A stretch of 64,000 nucleotides of DNA from UBA5436 sp050951845 (GCA_050951845.1 JBMNJV010000001.1:124001-188000); one strand, 5' to 3'. Positions 8,755 through 17,215 are shown, counted from the stretch's first letter. Notes: generated by a model from the letters alone, not told the origin. A program made the numbers and translations.

Positions 8755-8857
8755 TTTCCGTATCAGGTCTCTCCTTTGCTGTGCGTGAGTTTGCAGAAGC
8801 AAAAAGGAACTATGTCACGCTCACTGTCTGCTGCACAAAATAATATGAATTTCTGAC

Positions 8858-9283
8858 TTAAATCAAATCGTATTTCTGCATGATCAAGATGCATTTTTCC
8901 AGCGTGTCTCTGACTACCATGGGGCAGCGCAGTACTTTGTTGCCCGGATCACCTTCCAAAATCTGCCTGCAGTCTATACCGCCGTATTCGGCAGTATATT
9001 CAACAAACCATTCATATAACTCTTTTGACATGCTTTTCAAATTGACGTTCTCCACTTCGTCATCTCCGCCTCTTCCGCCAAAATAACTTAAAAAGCACAT
9101 TCCCCCGCTGAGAGCGCCGCAGACCTCGCCAGAACCGTCAAGGCCTCCTCTCAGACCGGCCATGGCACGGACTAAGTCAGGATTTTCCTTACCCTCACTC
9201 TCAAGAGCAATCAATAGTATTACCTGTGCACAAGAATAACCTTTTTGCGAAAGCTCTAATAGTCTGTCGAAGATATCACTCAT
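8858..9283 (-). CDS. C_GCAxxG_C_C family protein (DVU_1555-like), copy 1
   Basis: This 141-residue protein matches the C_GCAxxG_C_C family: YSCAQVILL near the N-terminus, then GLDGSGEVCGALSGGMCFLS, and later Cys in GIDCRQIL and VLRCPMVV. The spaced cysteines suggest a metal or Fe-S binding role; no reaction is established for the family. The ATG at 9283 is preferred because AAAGGA lies about 10 nt upstream. An in-frame GTG at 9292 overlaps the stop of the methyltransferase but sits too close to that ribosome site. It lies between a methyltransferase and a CoA ligase in the molybdenum-hydroxylase gene set. Confidence 0.85.
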   Translation of the reverse strand: MSDIFDRLLELSQKGYSCAQVILLIALESEGKENPDLVRAMAGLRGGLDGSGEVCGALSGGMCFLSYFGGRGGDDEVENVNLKSMSKELYEWFVEYTAEYGGIDCRQILEGDPGNKVLRCPMVVRDTLEKCILIMQKYDLI

Positions 9284-9288
9284 AGAAT

Positions 9289-9879
9289 TCACATCCTTTC
9301 ACTGACACTTAAAAAATACCTGAATCTTTTTGTACAATAATCATCGTGTTTAAGCTTACAGAACTTCTCCGCAGTCCCGTCCCATATCCTCTCAATGTAA
9401 TAGTATTTCCATTCGTCAGTAATATCCACACAGGATAGGGGGTTAAAACCGCCTGTCCGCAAAAATTTATAAAAATTTGCCTCATCACCATAAAAAATAT
9501 CTGAGAGGAGAAGTTTTCCGCCTCTTATCAGCAGCCTGTGAGCTTCCCTGAGAGCTGCGCAGCCATCTCCCGAGATAAAAAAAGCACATTCGGATATAAT
9601 CGCTTCAAAGCTCCCGTCGGAAAAACAGGCCCTCAACATATCGCCTCCGGTCACATCTTCCCCGGGCTCCAGATCTATACCGCAGGCATCAAAACCCAGC
9701 TCTTTTAATAGTTTGAGAGTAGCTCCGCTCCCGGCTCCCATGTCCAGAATTCTGCAGGGCTCAATACCCGAATGCTTGATCAGACGTCTCGTTGTTTTCC
9801 GGCCGCCGGGATGCCTTTCAAGCTTCTCTTTATATCCCGTGTTCAGACATAAAGAATCAGTAAATCCTGATACATCCAC
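9289..9879 (-). CDS. Class I SAM-dependent methyltransferase (DVU_1556-like), copy 1
   Basis: This 196-residue methyltransferase shows SAM motif I as RILDMGAGSGATLKLL, motif II acidic residue in ACGIDLEPGED, and a post-motif EAHRLLIRGGKLLLSD typical of small-molecule methyltransferases. Start is GTG at 9879 with GGAGG 7 nt upstream, overlapping the redox gene stop (TAGTG). The acceptor is unknown. Tight overlaps on both sides place it firmly in the hydroxylase operon, so it may act on a cofactor or on the hydroxylase substrate. Confidence 0.85.
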   Translation of the reverse strand: MDVSGFTDSLCLNTGYKEKLERHPGGRKTTRRLIKHSGIEPCRILDMGAGSGATLKLLKELGFDACGIDLEPGEDVTGGDMLRACFSDGSFEAIISECAFFISGDGCAALREAHRLLIRGGKLLLSDIFYGDEANFYKFLRTGGFNPLSCVDITDEWKYYYIERIWDGTAEKFCKLKHDDYCTKRFRYFLSVSERM

Positions 9880-10100
9880 TACTTATCCTCCAGAACCTTC
9901 TCTACGGAAAGAACCTTACCCAGAGCCAAATCCTCCGGGACATAAACAAAGCCGCATTTAGGGCAGGCGGGTAACTCGACGGGAAATGAATTGTCCAGAT
10001 ATTCAAAAACCGCCTCCGTCTTTTCCAGAGGGATACCGCACTTGCTGCAGATGAGATTTTCCTCCGCTTCCACAGAGTAATATACTTTATTGTCTGTCAT
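9879..10100 (-). CDS. Small CxxC-CxxC redox/zinc-ribbon protein (DVU_1557-like), copy 1
   Basis: This 73-residue protein contains two knuckles, ICSKCGIPL and ACPKCGFVYV, about 32 residues apart. They could hold one Zn or a rubredoxin-like Fe. Start ATG overlaps the stop of the upstream Fe-S protein (ATGA). Proteins of this type occur at the same place in the Desulfovibrio hydroxylase neighbourhood (DVU_1557 family, named a redox protein there). An electron-transfer role is inferred from context only. Confidence 0.8.
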   Translation of the reverse strand: MTDNKVYYSVEAEENLICSKCGIPLEKTEAVFEYLDNSFPVELPACPKCGFVYVPEDLALGKVLSVEKVLEDK

Positions 10101-12400
10101 ACATCATACCTCGTTCTCACCTTCATGCGGTGACTGTATGCTCCTTTGATATTGTAAACGCCCGCTTCGTCCTCTGTAAATCTGAGCCAAAATGTGACAT
10201 TACCCTTTCTCAAAGAACTCGTGAGCAGGCCGCTTTTTTCATCGTAGACGGCACTTCCGCCGGCATGATACGCCCCTATGACGTCATATACGTCTTCCTC
10301 CAGAATCATGCGCTGATCAAGAATTTTGGCCACATCCTCCGGTATCACTATCTTGTATTCGGGACTCACCACTATTACCTCCTCATTCCATATCTCTTCC
10401 AACAGCTTACGCTTGAGATTCAGTCTGTTTTTGCGCTTCTCGGATATATCGGGCGGGTTACCTGCCGGAGCTGCATAAACAAGTTCAAGTACATGCATAC
10501 TCTCCCTTCCTTCTCTGGCGAAGCGGTCGCGGCAGGCCATGCAATAACTGATATAAGGCACATCTTCATCCTTGGTGCAACTTTGAGCCATCTTGGATGC
10601 GAGATCCTTATTTACATAACTCACGAGACCGCCGTAGCCGCAACATTCCGTCATGTCGCCGTTATACGGAACCTCCTTTAATGTGCAGCCTAAACTGGCA
10701 GTAAGCTTACGCAGAGCAACTTGCATATCGCTATCTCCTCTTGCGCTGCAGGAATCGTGCATGATCAGCGGTCTGTCGTATTCCAAGGCTCCCTCGGGCA
10801 ATCCGTTTTCATTAAGTATATCCCAGATACCTTTCACCTCTGTCCCCGTCATTTCTTCAAGCGTCTTTTTGCAAGTGGGACAAGCAGCGATTATTTGAGG
10901 ATTTCCGAGTTTATTCAGTTCGCTTTTTAAGAGTTCTTCACACTCCTCATAAATTGCAGTCCTTCCGGCCCATTTGGCTATAGCACCGCAACAGCCGTTG
11001 ATCAGACCTACTCCTCCTTCAAGTCTTTCTGCCAGATCCGAATAGGCCTTAAATACCGCCTCAGGCGCTATGGCTCCGGCCTGACACCCCGGAAAAAACA
11101 CATATTTGCATTCCTCATATCCTGATTGGGGCTTGGCAAGAAAAGCTTCATTGTTTGAAAAGAGCATGTCCAAAAGGGCAAATTCATGGTAGGCCAGAGA
11201 CATCTTGGTCGTGCTGACCATATTTTCCCTGGCATCCCTGCAGATTTCAGCCATGTCATAGCCGTTGGGACAAGTGAAAGTACACTGACCGCAGAGTGAA
11301 CAAGAGTTTATGGTCTTATTCATCAGGTGGTCACCCATGATTATATCTACGTTGTTGTAAATCTCTCTGGTTAGTAACCGCGGGTATTTGCCCGTTTCCT
11401 GCAGAAAAACACAGTGTTTTATGCATTCCTCACATTTACACTGTATACATCGCGCAGCTTCTTCCATTGCAGCTTCTTTTGTGTAACCTTCTTCCGGCTC
11501 GGGGATTCGCTTTGAGGGAACCGCCTCACTCATGTCAGTGTAAAGCCTGGACTCTCTAGCCCCTTCTTCGCCCCGCGAACTTCCCGGATCCAAGCCCTGG
11601 GCTATGCGATCAGCGGAAACTCCCGCTCTCCTTGCATCAAAAATAGCTTCTAAAACACTTATATCGCTGTTTTGCGAGCTGAGGAGCTTAGATACAGGAG
11701 ATAACAGGGTCCTGCTGTCAGGTATATCTCCCGGAAAACATTCATCCAGAAAACTGCGGGCTGCAGCGACTATATTATAGATTTCCTGCTCGCTCTCAAA
11801 TAACTCTTTTGTGAGCTTGGCAGAGTAAATAATTTTTATATCCATAGCCTCAAGCCTTGCAGCTTCTTTGGCCAAATCATCTTCCGATAAAAAAGGGGCA
11901 CAGTCTTTAATCAGAGAGATTGCGTCCGCCTGGCTTACATAAAAACTCGTGGGATAGCTTTTTCTCGCCAGCTCCGCAGCCAGAGAAAGTGAAAACAGAT
12001 CCGCACCGTACACTGCTGCCTTTTGCTTTTTCTTGAACTTCAGCATGCCCCTCCCCGTCTTCGGGCTGCCATGGTTGATCGCCGCACGTTCTAAAGCCGG
12101 AATATCAATACCTTCCCCGACTTCGTTCATCCTGCAGACCTCTTTGCAAGGAGCTGCACAGCCGTAAACCAGGATACGAGGAAATGGCGTGACATGCTCA
12201 AGCATTGCACGAGCCTCGGAGAAATTACCTTTCTCTACAAAGGCTATCAGTTTTTTTGCGTCTAAACCCAAAGGACAGGCAGCGTGGCAAAAAGCGGGTT
12301 CTTCATAAATACAGCGATATTCACGCTCCAGCAATCCCTCTAAGCTATACAGCTTTTTTTGAATATAGTCCCTGGTAGATCTCTCTTTGAAATGGTCCAT
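10097..12400 (-). CDS. Multi-cluster Fe-S / CCG-domain oxidoreductase subunit with reduced flavin domain, copy 1
   Basis: This 767-residue protein has four parts. Residues about 35-110 form a GltD/dihydropyrimidine-dehydrogenase-like Fe-S region (CHAACPLG, then CAAPCKEVCRMNEVG). Next is a short remnant of a Rossmann flavin domain, AAVYGADLFSLSLAAEL, lacking a normal GxGxxG. A ferredoxin-like dicluster follows (CIQCKCEECIKHC, CSLCGQCTFTCP). Last come two HdrD/GlpC-type CCG modules (FFPGCQAG...INGCCGAIAKW and CCGYGG...ISYCMACRDRF). It resembles proteins annotated as pyridine nucleotide-disulfide oxidoreductase/dicluster-binding. It is a plausible electron acceptor for the FAD-less hydroxylase encoded upstream. 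The ATG has GGAGAG upstream. Confidence 0.85.
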   Translation of the reverse strand: MDHFKERSTRDYIQKKLYSLEGLLEREYRCIYEEPAFCHAACPLGLDAKKLIAFVEKGNFSEARAMLEHVTPFPRILVYGCAAPCKEVCRMNEVGEGIDIPALERAAINHGSPKTGRGMLKFKKKQKAAVYGADLFSLSLAAELARKSYPTSFYVSQADAISLIKDCAPFLSEDDLAKEAARLEAMDIKIIYSAKLTKELFESEQEIYNIVAAARSFLDECFPGDIPDSRTLLSPVSKLLSSQNSDISVLEAIFDARRAGVSADRIAQGLDPGSSRGEEGARESRLYTDMSEAVPSKRIPEPEEGYTKEAAMEEAARCIQCKCEECIKHCVFLQETGKYPRLLTREIYNNVDIIMGDHLMNKTINSCSLCGQCTFTCPNGYDMAEICRDARENMVSTTKMSLAYHEFALLDMLFSNNEAFLAKPQSGYEECKYVFFPGCQAGAIAPEAVFKAYSDLAERLEGGVGLINGCCGAIAKWAGRTAIYEECEELLKSELNKLGNPQIIAACPTCKKTLEEMTGTEVKGIWDILNENGLPEGALEYDRPLIMHDSCSARGDSDMQVALRKLTASLGCTLKEVPYNGDMTECCGYGGLVSYVNKDLASKMAQSCTKDEDVPYISYCMACRDRFAREGRESMHVLELVYAAPAGNPPDISEKRKNRLNLKRKLLEEIWNEEVIVVSPEYKIVIPEDVAKILDQRMILEEDVYDVIGAYHAGGSAVYDEKSGLLTSSLRKGNVTFWLRFTEDEAGVYNIKGAYSHRMKVRTRYDV

Positions 12401-12659
12401 AAATTTCTCTCCATTTGTCTGGCAGTGCTAGGGAATAATCCTGCATAGTATTATTTTAGAGATACAGAATCATAGCCATCCTTTTAAGGATGGTTTGAAA
12501 TCGGCTTATAAGACTTGTCAGCGCCCGGCATCTCAAGATGCCGGATTTCACTACATTCAAACAGAGAGGCGGTATAACCTGCCTCTCTGTTTATTATAAT
12601 ACATTAATTAAGTGTTTCGCTGACTATATAATATTTTACAATATTTTTTACTGACTATC
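12401..12659 (-). promoter_or_regulatory. Three consecutive hairpins between hydroxylase and Fe-S genes, copy 1
   Basis: Inverted repeats lie at 12477-12493 (CCATCC/GGATGG), 12525-12544 (CCGGCATC/GATGCCGG) and 12559-12592 (AAACAGAGAGGC/GCCTCTCTGTTT, 12 perfect pairs). None has a long T run on the minus strand, so partial termination or mRNA processing that separates the hydroxylase from its downstream partners is more likely than full termination. They recur at 38223-38239, 38271-38290 and 38305-38338. Confidence 0.55.
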
Positions 12660-15416
12660 CTATAATTCTTTCAGTGCTTCCAGGACTACATCCGGTTTAG
12701 CAGGGACTCTGGTTATACGAGCGCCGGTAGCATTATAGATAGCGTTCAGTATAGCCGGATGAGGTGCGGTCAGTGGTGCTTCACCGCAGCCTGCAGCTCC
12801 GAAGAGGCTATTCGGACGCGGATGAGATTCCTGATAGATAACTTCCAGGTTGTCAGGTATATCCGTCGGATACGGAATGCCGCATCTGAGCAGAGATGTG
12901 TGCTTCTCAAGATCTTCGAAATCCTCGGTTAACGCCAGACCGATACCTTGTGCAAGTCCTCCGTAGAACTGTCCGTCTACGACGGCTTTATTCATTACAG
13001 TTCCGACATCGGCAACACAAGTAAATTTCTCAACTTTAACCTTGCCGGTTTCTGTGTCAACAGCTACCTCCGGCAGGAAAATGCTGTACATATATCCCGG
13101 GAACGGATCGCCCTGACCGGTTTCCTGGTTTAGTGCAACCGAAGCGGTGAAAGCATAAACGCCTTTTGCATGGGTGTCTATTCCATCGGCCTGCATTTCC
13201 TCATATGTCCTGTATGTTCCGTCATCTTTCTTCATAGCTTTGACCAGGTTTTCACATGCAATACGAGTTGCATTGCCTGTCATTATTGTCGAACGGCTGC
13301 CGCCGGCAGGACCGGAGTTCGGGGTGTGCTTGGTATCACATTGGAATAATTTAATATCTTCCGGCTTAAAGCCTGCTTCTCTCAGTGCTTCGTGTGCCGA
13401 AGTAAGAGTTCCCATATCGGCACCTTGACCGTGATCTTCCCAGGAGTTTCTGACCAGGACAGTATTATCAGGCTGTAAGTCGACCCAGCACTCGGAGACA
13501 TCTGAGTTATCTAAGCTACAACCGTATACACCCAAGGAAACACCGATGCCGTATTTGATTTTTCCGTCAGAAGCGGCGTTCTTTTCTTCTACGCGTTTCT
13601 TGGCTTCCAGATATTTCGGACGTGCCAGATCGTAAAGATCCTCTAAGCAATATACATCAGGTTTGCAGCCGGTTGGCGTGCGAGAGTCTTCACTTTCCTT
13701 GTAGCAGTTCATAGCTCTCATTTCGAAAGGATCGATTCCCATCTTGGCAGCGAGGCAGTCAATAGCTATATCGCTACCCATAAAGGCCTGAGGTGAACCG
13801 TAAGCTCTGAATGCCGAACCCCATGCGTGATTGGTAAATACTGTTGAATTTTTGCTTCTTATACTCGGGATATCAAGACCTGCGCCCACGAACTGAGTCA
13901 ATCTGTGAGTGAGAAGATCGCCGAATTCCGAGTACGGACCGTGATCAATGTAATTACGGCCCCAGAGTGCCTGGATCTTACCGTCATCATCGGCAGCAAG
14001 CTTGATATTCATGAAGCCCGGGCTTCTCTTTCCGGTATAAGTGATGGATTGATACATATTAAAGTTAAGGCTGACAGGGCGCTGTGTAACAAAAGCGGCA
14101 ACTCCCAGCAGAGCCTCGTTTGTCGGTGAGAATTTATATCCGAAGGTACCTCCGGCATTATTTTGAACCATTCTTAAGTTTTCCATCTCAACACCGATAC
14201 CTTCAGCAATCATCGGCATATGGAGGTGGATACCTATACTCTTGGAATGAATAGTGAGCATTCCGTCTTCGTCTATGTATGCATAGCCGTTGTCAGGCTC
14301 GAGGTACATGTGAGGCTGACGTGAACAGTAGCTCTCGATTTCTATTTGATTTTCTTCAGGTACGCTGTCCCAATCGAAATCAGGTCCCTTGATACAATTT
14401 GTCTCGTAATATTCGTTAGGAATTCCCGGATGAATTTCGATTGCGTCAGGCGCAAGTGCTTCAGGCACACTCATGTACGCAGGGAGAACTTCCAGATCAA
14501 CTTTTACAGCTTTTGCAGCCGCCCTGGCTTGTTCCTCTGTGTCTGCAGCTACGATCGCTATGGCATCGCCGAATTGGAAAACTTTCTCGTCACAAAGTAT
14601 CGGGCGATCCCAGCCGTCACATTTGTTGTTTAACGGTAACATGACGAGACCGTTGATACGGTTCTTTCCGGGAACATCTTTGGCAGTGATAATCTTGTAT
14701 ACTCCGGGCATTTTTTCCGCCTCGGAAGTATCTATACCTTTGATATTGGCATGTGAAACTTCAGCTTGAACCAGGGCAAGACGTAAGGTGTCCGGAGGCA
14801 TATAAAGTGCATCGTCCGCACCGAAGTCCCAGGTTCCCGTTACTTTCATTGCAGCTGAAGGACGTACATACTCCGTGCCGAGTATGCGATTGTCTGTCGG
14901 TTCAAACATGAGATCTTCTTTGGTTTTTTCACCTCGCAATACTGCAGCCGCTGCCATGGTGGCATCGATGAGAGGCTTATAGCCGGTACATCTGCAGAGA
15001 TTACGGCATTTGTTGAACCATGCGCTGACTTCTTCTCTGGTCGGATCAGGATTTTGATCAAGCAGAACCTTGGCACTGATTATGAAGCCGGGGCTGCAGA
15101 AACCGCACTGTGCACATCCATAAGCCATCCATGCCACTTGAAGCGGATGGAGATTGTCAAGTGTACCTATACCTTCAATTGTCGTGATTTCAGAAAAATC
15201 AGGAACATTTGAGATCGGTACGATACAGGACCTGGTTACTTTTCCGTCTAATATAACATTACAAGCTCCGCATTGACCTTGCCCACAGCCGATCTTACAT
15301 CCTGTGAGCAGAAGACGCTCACGAAGTATAGTTGAGAGCTTTTCATCACCCTTGACGAGAATACTCCTCTTAACTCCGTTAATATTCAGAATTTTTTTAG
15401 TGACTCCCTTACCCAT
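12660..15416 (-). CDS. Molybdenum hydroxylase, aldehyde-oxidoreductase (Mop) type, copy 1
   Basis: This 918-residue xanthine-oxidase-family enzyme is organised like Desulfovibrio gigas Mop (about 907 residues), with no FAD domain. Residues 38-62 carry the plant-type [2Fe-2S] site (GCKIGCGQGQCGACNV), and residues about 100-145 the second cluster (CGFCSPGF ... CRNLCRCTGY). The two molybdopterin-binding halves follow, including GGTFGYKF, GSAFRAYGSPQAF and GPAGGSRSTIMTGNA. The active-site Glu lies in GCGEAPLTAPH near the C-terminus. It should hydroxylate an aldehyde or heterocycle and pass electrons to an external acceptor. Start ATG follows AAAGGAGAATCCAG. Substrate is undetermined. Confidence 0.93.
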   Translation of the reverse strand: MGKGVTKKILNINGVKRSILVKGDEKLSTILRERLLLTGCKIGCGQGQCGACNVILDGKVTRSCIVPISNVPDFSEITTIEGIGTLDNLHPLQVAWMAYGCAQCGFCSPGFIISAKVLLDQNPDPTREEVSAWFNKCRNLCRCTGYKPLIDATMAAAAVLRGEKTKEDLMFEPTDNRILGTEYVRPSAAMKVTGTWDFGADDALYMPPDTLRLALVQAEVSHANIKGIDTSEAEKMPGVYKIITAKDVPGKNRINGLVMLPLNNKCDGWDRPILCDEKVFQFGDAIAIVAADTEEQARAAAKAVKVDLEVLPAYMSVPEALAPDAIEIHPGIPNEYYETNCIKGPDFDWDSVPEENQIEIESYCSRQPHMYLEPDNGYAYIDEDGMLTIHSKSIGIHLHMPMIAEGIGVEMENLRMVQNNAGGTFGYKFSPTNEALLGVAAFVTQRPVSLNFNMYQSITYTGKRSPGFMNIKLAADDDGKIQALWGRNYIDHGPYSEFGDLLTHRLTQFVGAGLDIPSIRSKNSTVFTNHAWGSAFRAYGSPQAFMGSDIAIDCLAAKMGIDPFEMRAMNCYKESEDSRTPTGCKPDVYCLEDLYDLARPKYLEAKKRVEEKNAASDGKIKYGIGVSLGVYGCSLDNSDVSECWVDLQPDNTVLVRNSWEDHGQGADMGTLTSAHEALREAGFKPEDIKLFQCDTKHTPNSGPAGGSRSTIMTGNATRIACENLVKAMKKDDGTYRTYEEMQADGIDTHAKGVYAFTASVALNQETGQGDPFPGYMYSIFLPEVAVDTETGKVKVEKFTCVADVGTVMNKAVVDGQFYGGLAQGIGLALTEDFEDLEKHTSLLRCGIPYPTDIPDNLEVIYQESHPRPNSLFGAAGCGEAPLTAPHPAILNAIYNATGARITRVPAKPDVVLEALKEL

Positions 15417-15440
15417 TCTGGATTCTCCTTTCTGGATTAC

Positions 15441-15568
15441 CTCTTGATTTTCTCTCTTGAATCTCTTGTTCTCTTGTTTTTCTCGTGATTTCTTCCGATT
15501 TTCTCTTGATTTTCTCTTGATTATTTCTCGATTTACTCTTGATTTGCTTTTGATTTGCTTTTGATTTG
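15441..15568. repeat. Array of about twelve imperfect 11-nt repeats in the hydroxylase leader, copy 1
   Basis: The unit reads CTCTTGATTTT or CTTTTGATTTG. About twelve units run head to tail between the start codon and the presumed upstream promoter of the hydroxylase, and most are exactly 11 nt. In the transcript it would be an A- and G-rich leader. The near-helical period suggests stacked sites on one DNA face or a simple slipped repeat. It recurs at 41187-41314. Confidence 0.7.
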
Positions 15569-15602
15569 CTTTTCTACAATTATTAAGATTTTTACGACAA
15601 AA

Positions 15603-15642
15603 TTTACATTAAGACATTGCTAAAAAGTTGTTTTAATGTAAA
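15603..15642. promoter_or_regulatory. Inverted repeat between divergent hydroxylase and small-protein genes, copy 1
   Basis: TTTACATTAAGACA (15603-15616) pairs with TGTTTTAATGTAAA (15629-15642), 13 of 14 positions, over a 12-nt centre. It lies between divergent genes and is a good operator candidate. Downstream, CTGTTACCATCTT occurs twice, at 15688 and 15716 (28 nt apart). Both recur 25,746 bp to the right. Confidence 0.5.
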
Positions 15643-15759
15643 CCTCTGTTGAGACTGCAATTAATTTTATTGCTGACCGGTTGCTGACTGTTACCATCTT
15701 TATTTTTATTGTAAACTGTTACCATCTTATATTCTTATATTTATGAAAGGAGACAGTTT

Positions 15760-16017
15760 ATGAATAACAATGCCGACATGCCTAAAAAAATTACTGCGGA
15801 TGAGATTAAAGTCGAAGTAGTCGATAAGGATACGGGAATAACTTATGTGAGAAAACTCCCTATAAACTACCTGGAAACATCTAATTTTCTTCGTCTTTCC
15901 GCTGAAGACAGCCAAGGAAAACCGTCTTCACTTGTATTCTACACCGAACAGGGAGTCCTTGGTCTCCGGGATATGACAGGCGGCGGACCGGATACCCACC
16001 GCTGTGAAGATCACTAG
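15760..16017 (+). CDS. Small acidic protein of unknown function, copy 1
   Basis: This 85-residue protein is not recognised. A ribosome site AAAGGAGAC lies 6 nt before the ATG, so translation is likely. It is soluble and has no signal peptide or membrane segment. The C-terminus ends GGGPDTHRCEDH, with Cys, His, Glu and Asp that could bind a metal. It is divergent from the molybdenum hydroxylase and upstream of the MobA-ModE fusion, so it probably belongs to the same system, perhaps as a small assembly or regulatory factor. This is inference from position only. Confidence 0.7.
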   Translation: MNNNADMPKKITADEIKVEVVDKDTGITYVRKLPINYLETSNFLRLSAEDSQGKPSSLVFYTEQGVLGLRDMTGGGPDTHRCEDH

Positions 16018-16131
16018 GAATAATAATATTCCACATTTTTCAACGTAAATTCTAAGATATTCCCGATAATACTCTACTTAAATAAATTTTAATAATAGAG
16101 TATTTTTCTGTCAAATTGTTTGTCATTACAA

Positions 16132-16170
16132 GTTGTATTTGTTTACAACTCGAGTAAAACTGTTTATACT
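16132..16170 (+). promoter_or_regulatory. Promoter with overlapping inverted repeat before the MobA-ModE fusion, copy 1
   Basis: TTTACA (16142-16147) and TATACT (16165-16170) are 17 nt apart, close to consensus. The inverted repeat AGTTGTA/TACAACT (16132-16151) overlaps the -35 hexamer, where a repressor would block polymerase. Because the downstream gene carries a ModE-type DNA-binding domain, autoregulation is possible, though the sequence is not the E. coli ModE box. It recurs at 41878-41916. Confidence 0.55.
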
Positions 16171-16189
16171 ATTTTTAACAATTCGGCAA

Positions 16190-16274
16190 GGGGGCTATCT
16201 CCAAAAAGTGAGCAGTTTCCATACTTGAGGAATCCTTCTTTGGAAACAGTACCCACATAACGAAAGGTGAAACT
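16190..16274 (+). ncRNA. Possible structured 5' leader of the MobA-ModE gene, copy 1
   Basis: The transcript leader contains a GTTTCC/GGAAAC stem (16215-16220 with 16242-16247) enclosing an AGGA/TCCT pair, followed by the ribosome site CGAAAGGTGA. A molybdenum-cofactor-sensing RNA would make sense here, but I could not match the known Moco consensus by eye. Confidence 0.25.
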
Positions 16275-17201
16275 ATGAAAGTAGGAGCAGTGATTACGGC
16301 AGCCGGAATGTCATCCAGAATGGGCAAATTCAAGCCCATGCTCAGCATCGGTTCTATATCCGTGGCGCAGCGTATCATTGCAACTCTGCAGCAGTCCGGT
16401 GTCTCGCCGATAGTAGTCGTCACCGGCTATAATGCTGACGAACTTGAAAGACATCTTGCCAAAAGCGGCGTCATCTTCCTTCGCAACGAAAATTATAAAA
16501 ACACGGAAATGTTCGATTCGGCTTGTATCGGTTTAAGTTATCTGCGCAAAAAATGCAACCGTGTTTTATTTACTCCGGTGGACATACCGCTTTTCAGGGC
16601 AGACACCGTAGAAGAACTCCTGAAAAAGCATAGTGATGTAGTATATCCCGTCTGTGCCGGTCTTAAAGGTCATCCCATACTCCTCTCCTCAAAAGCAATC
16701 GAGCTCATACTGGATTACAGCGGTGAGGGCGGTCTCGCCGGAGCCCTTCAGAAACTTGATATTTCTGAAGCATATGTTTACATCGAAGACGAGGGCATAC
16801 TCTACGATGCCGACACCCCCGAAGAATTCGATCAGCTTTTGGAATACCACAACAGCCAGCTGATGCGCCCTGTCATCAAGCTCTCCCTGGAAAAAGAGAG
16901 AAGGTTTTTTGACCAACATATTGCACTTTTACTGGAACTTATAGATGAGACACGGTCAGTCAAGACGGCCTGTCAGCGAATGCAGATCTCGTACAGCAAG
17001 GGCTGGAAGACTCTCAATTCGATAGAAGCTCAGGCCGGTTTTGCCTTGGTTTTACGTAGGCAAGGCGGAGCACGAGGTGGCAGCAGCAGCCTTACCCCGG
17101 AGGGCAGGCTGCTTTTGGAGCGCTATCGTAAATATGAAAAAGCCATGCGGGAAGCGTCCGTTGAACTTTATGAAAAATATCTGTCCGATGTGCTCAAATA
17201 G
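16275..17201 (+). CDS. MobA-like nucleotidyltransferase fused to ModE-type DNA-binding domain (DVU_1551-like), copy 1
   Basis: This 308-residue two-domain protein begins with a MobA/MocA-type nucleotidyltransferase (residues 1-195). The NTP loop is ITAAGMSSRMGKFKPML, the metal-binding Asp is in FTPVDIPLF, and KGHPILLS and YDADTPEEFDQL follow. Residues about 205-300 form a ModE N-terminal winged helix (KTACQRMQISYSKGWKTLN, then GGSSSLTPEGRLLLERY). MocA-type enzymes attach CMP to molybdopterin for xanthine-oxidase-family enzymes, so this one probably finishes the cofactor and senses or regulates it. Residue 169 is Tyr in this copy and Cys in the other. Start ATG has AAAGG upstream. Confidence 0.88.
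   Translation: MKVGAVITAAGMSSRMGKFKPMLSIGSISVAQRIIATLQQSGVSPIVVVTGYNADELERHLAKSGVIFLRNENYKNTEMFDSACIGLSYLRKKCNRVLFTPVDIPLFRADTVEELLKKHSDVVYPVCAGLKGHPILLSSKAIELILDYSGEGGLAGALQKLDISEAYVYIEDEGILYDADTPEEFDQLLEYHNSQLMRPVIKLSLEKERRFFDQHIALLLELIDETRSVKTACQRMQISYSKGWKTLNSIEAQAGFALVLRRQGGARGGSSSLTPEGRLLLERYRKYEKAMREASVELYEKYLSDVLK
16780..16780 (+). other. Only coding difference found between the two repeat copies (A here, G at 42526)
   Basis: TAC at codon 169 of the nucleotidyltransferase is TGC in the second copy, changing Tyr to Cys just after the catalytic domain core. It is useful as a marker to tell the copies apart. Confidence 0.9.
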
Positions 17202-17215
17202 TGGAGGTCTGAAAA

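Noticed and set aside
10130..10681. 183-codon open frame opposite the Fe-S/CCG protein (and its copy at 35876)
   Set aside because: Antisense shadow of a strongly supported gene; composition follows the reverse complement of Cys-rich coding.
15441..15568. CRISPR-like array
   Set aside because: Units are only about 11 nt, imperfect and without unique spacers; no cas genes are present.
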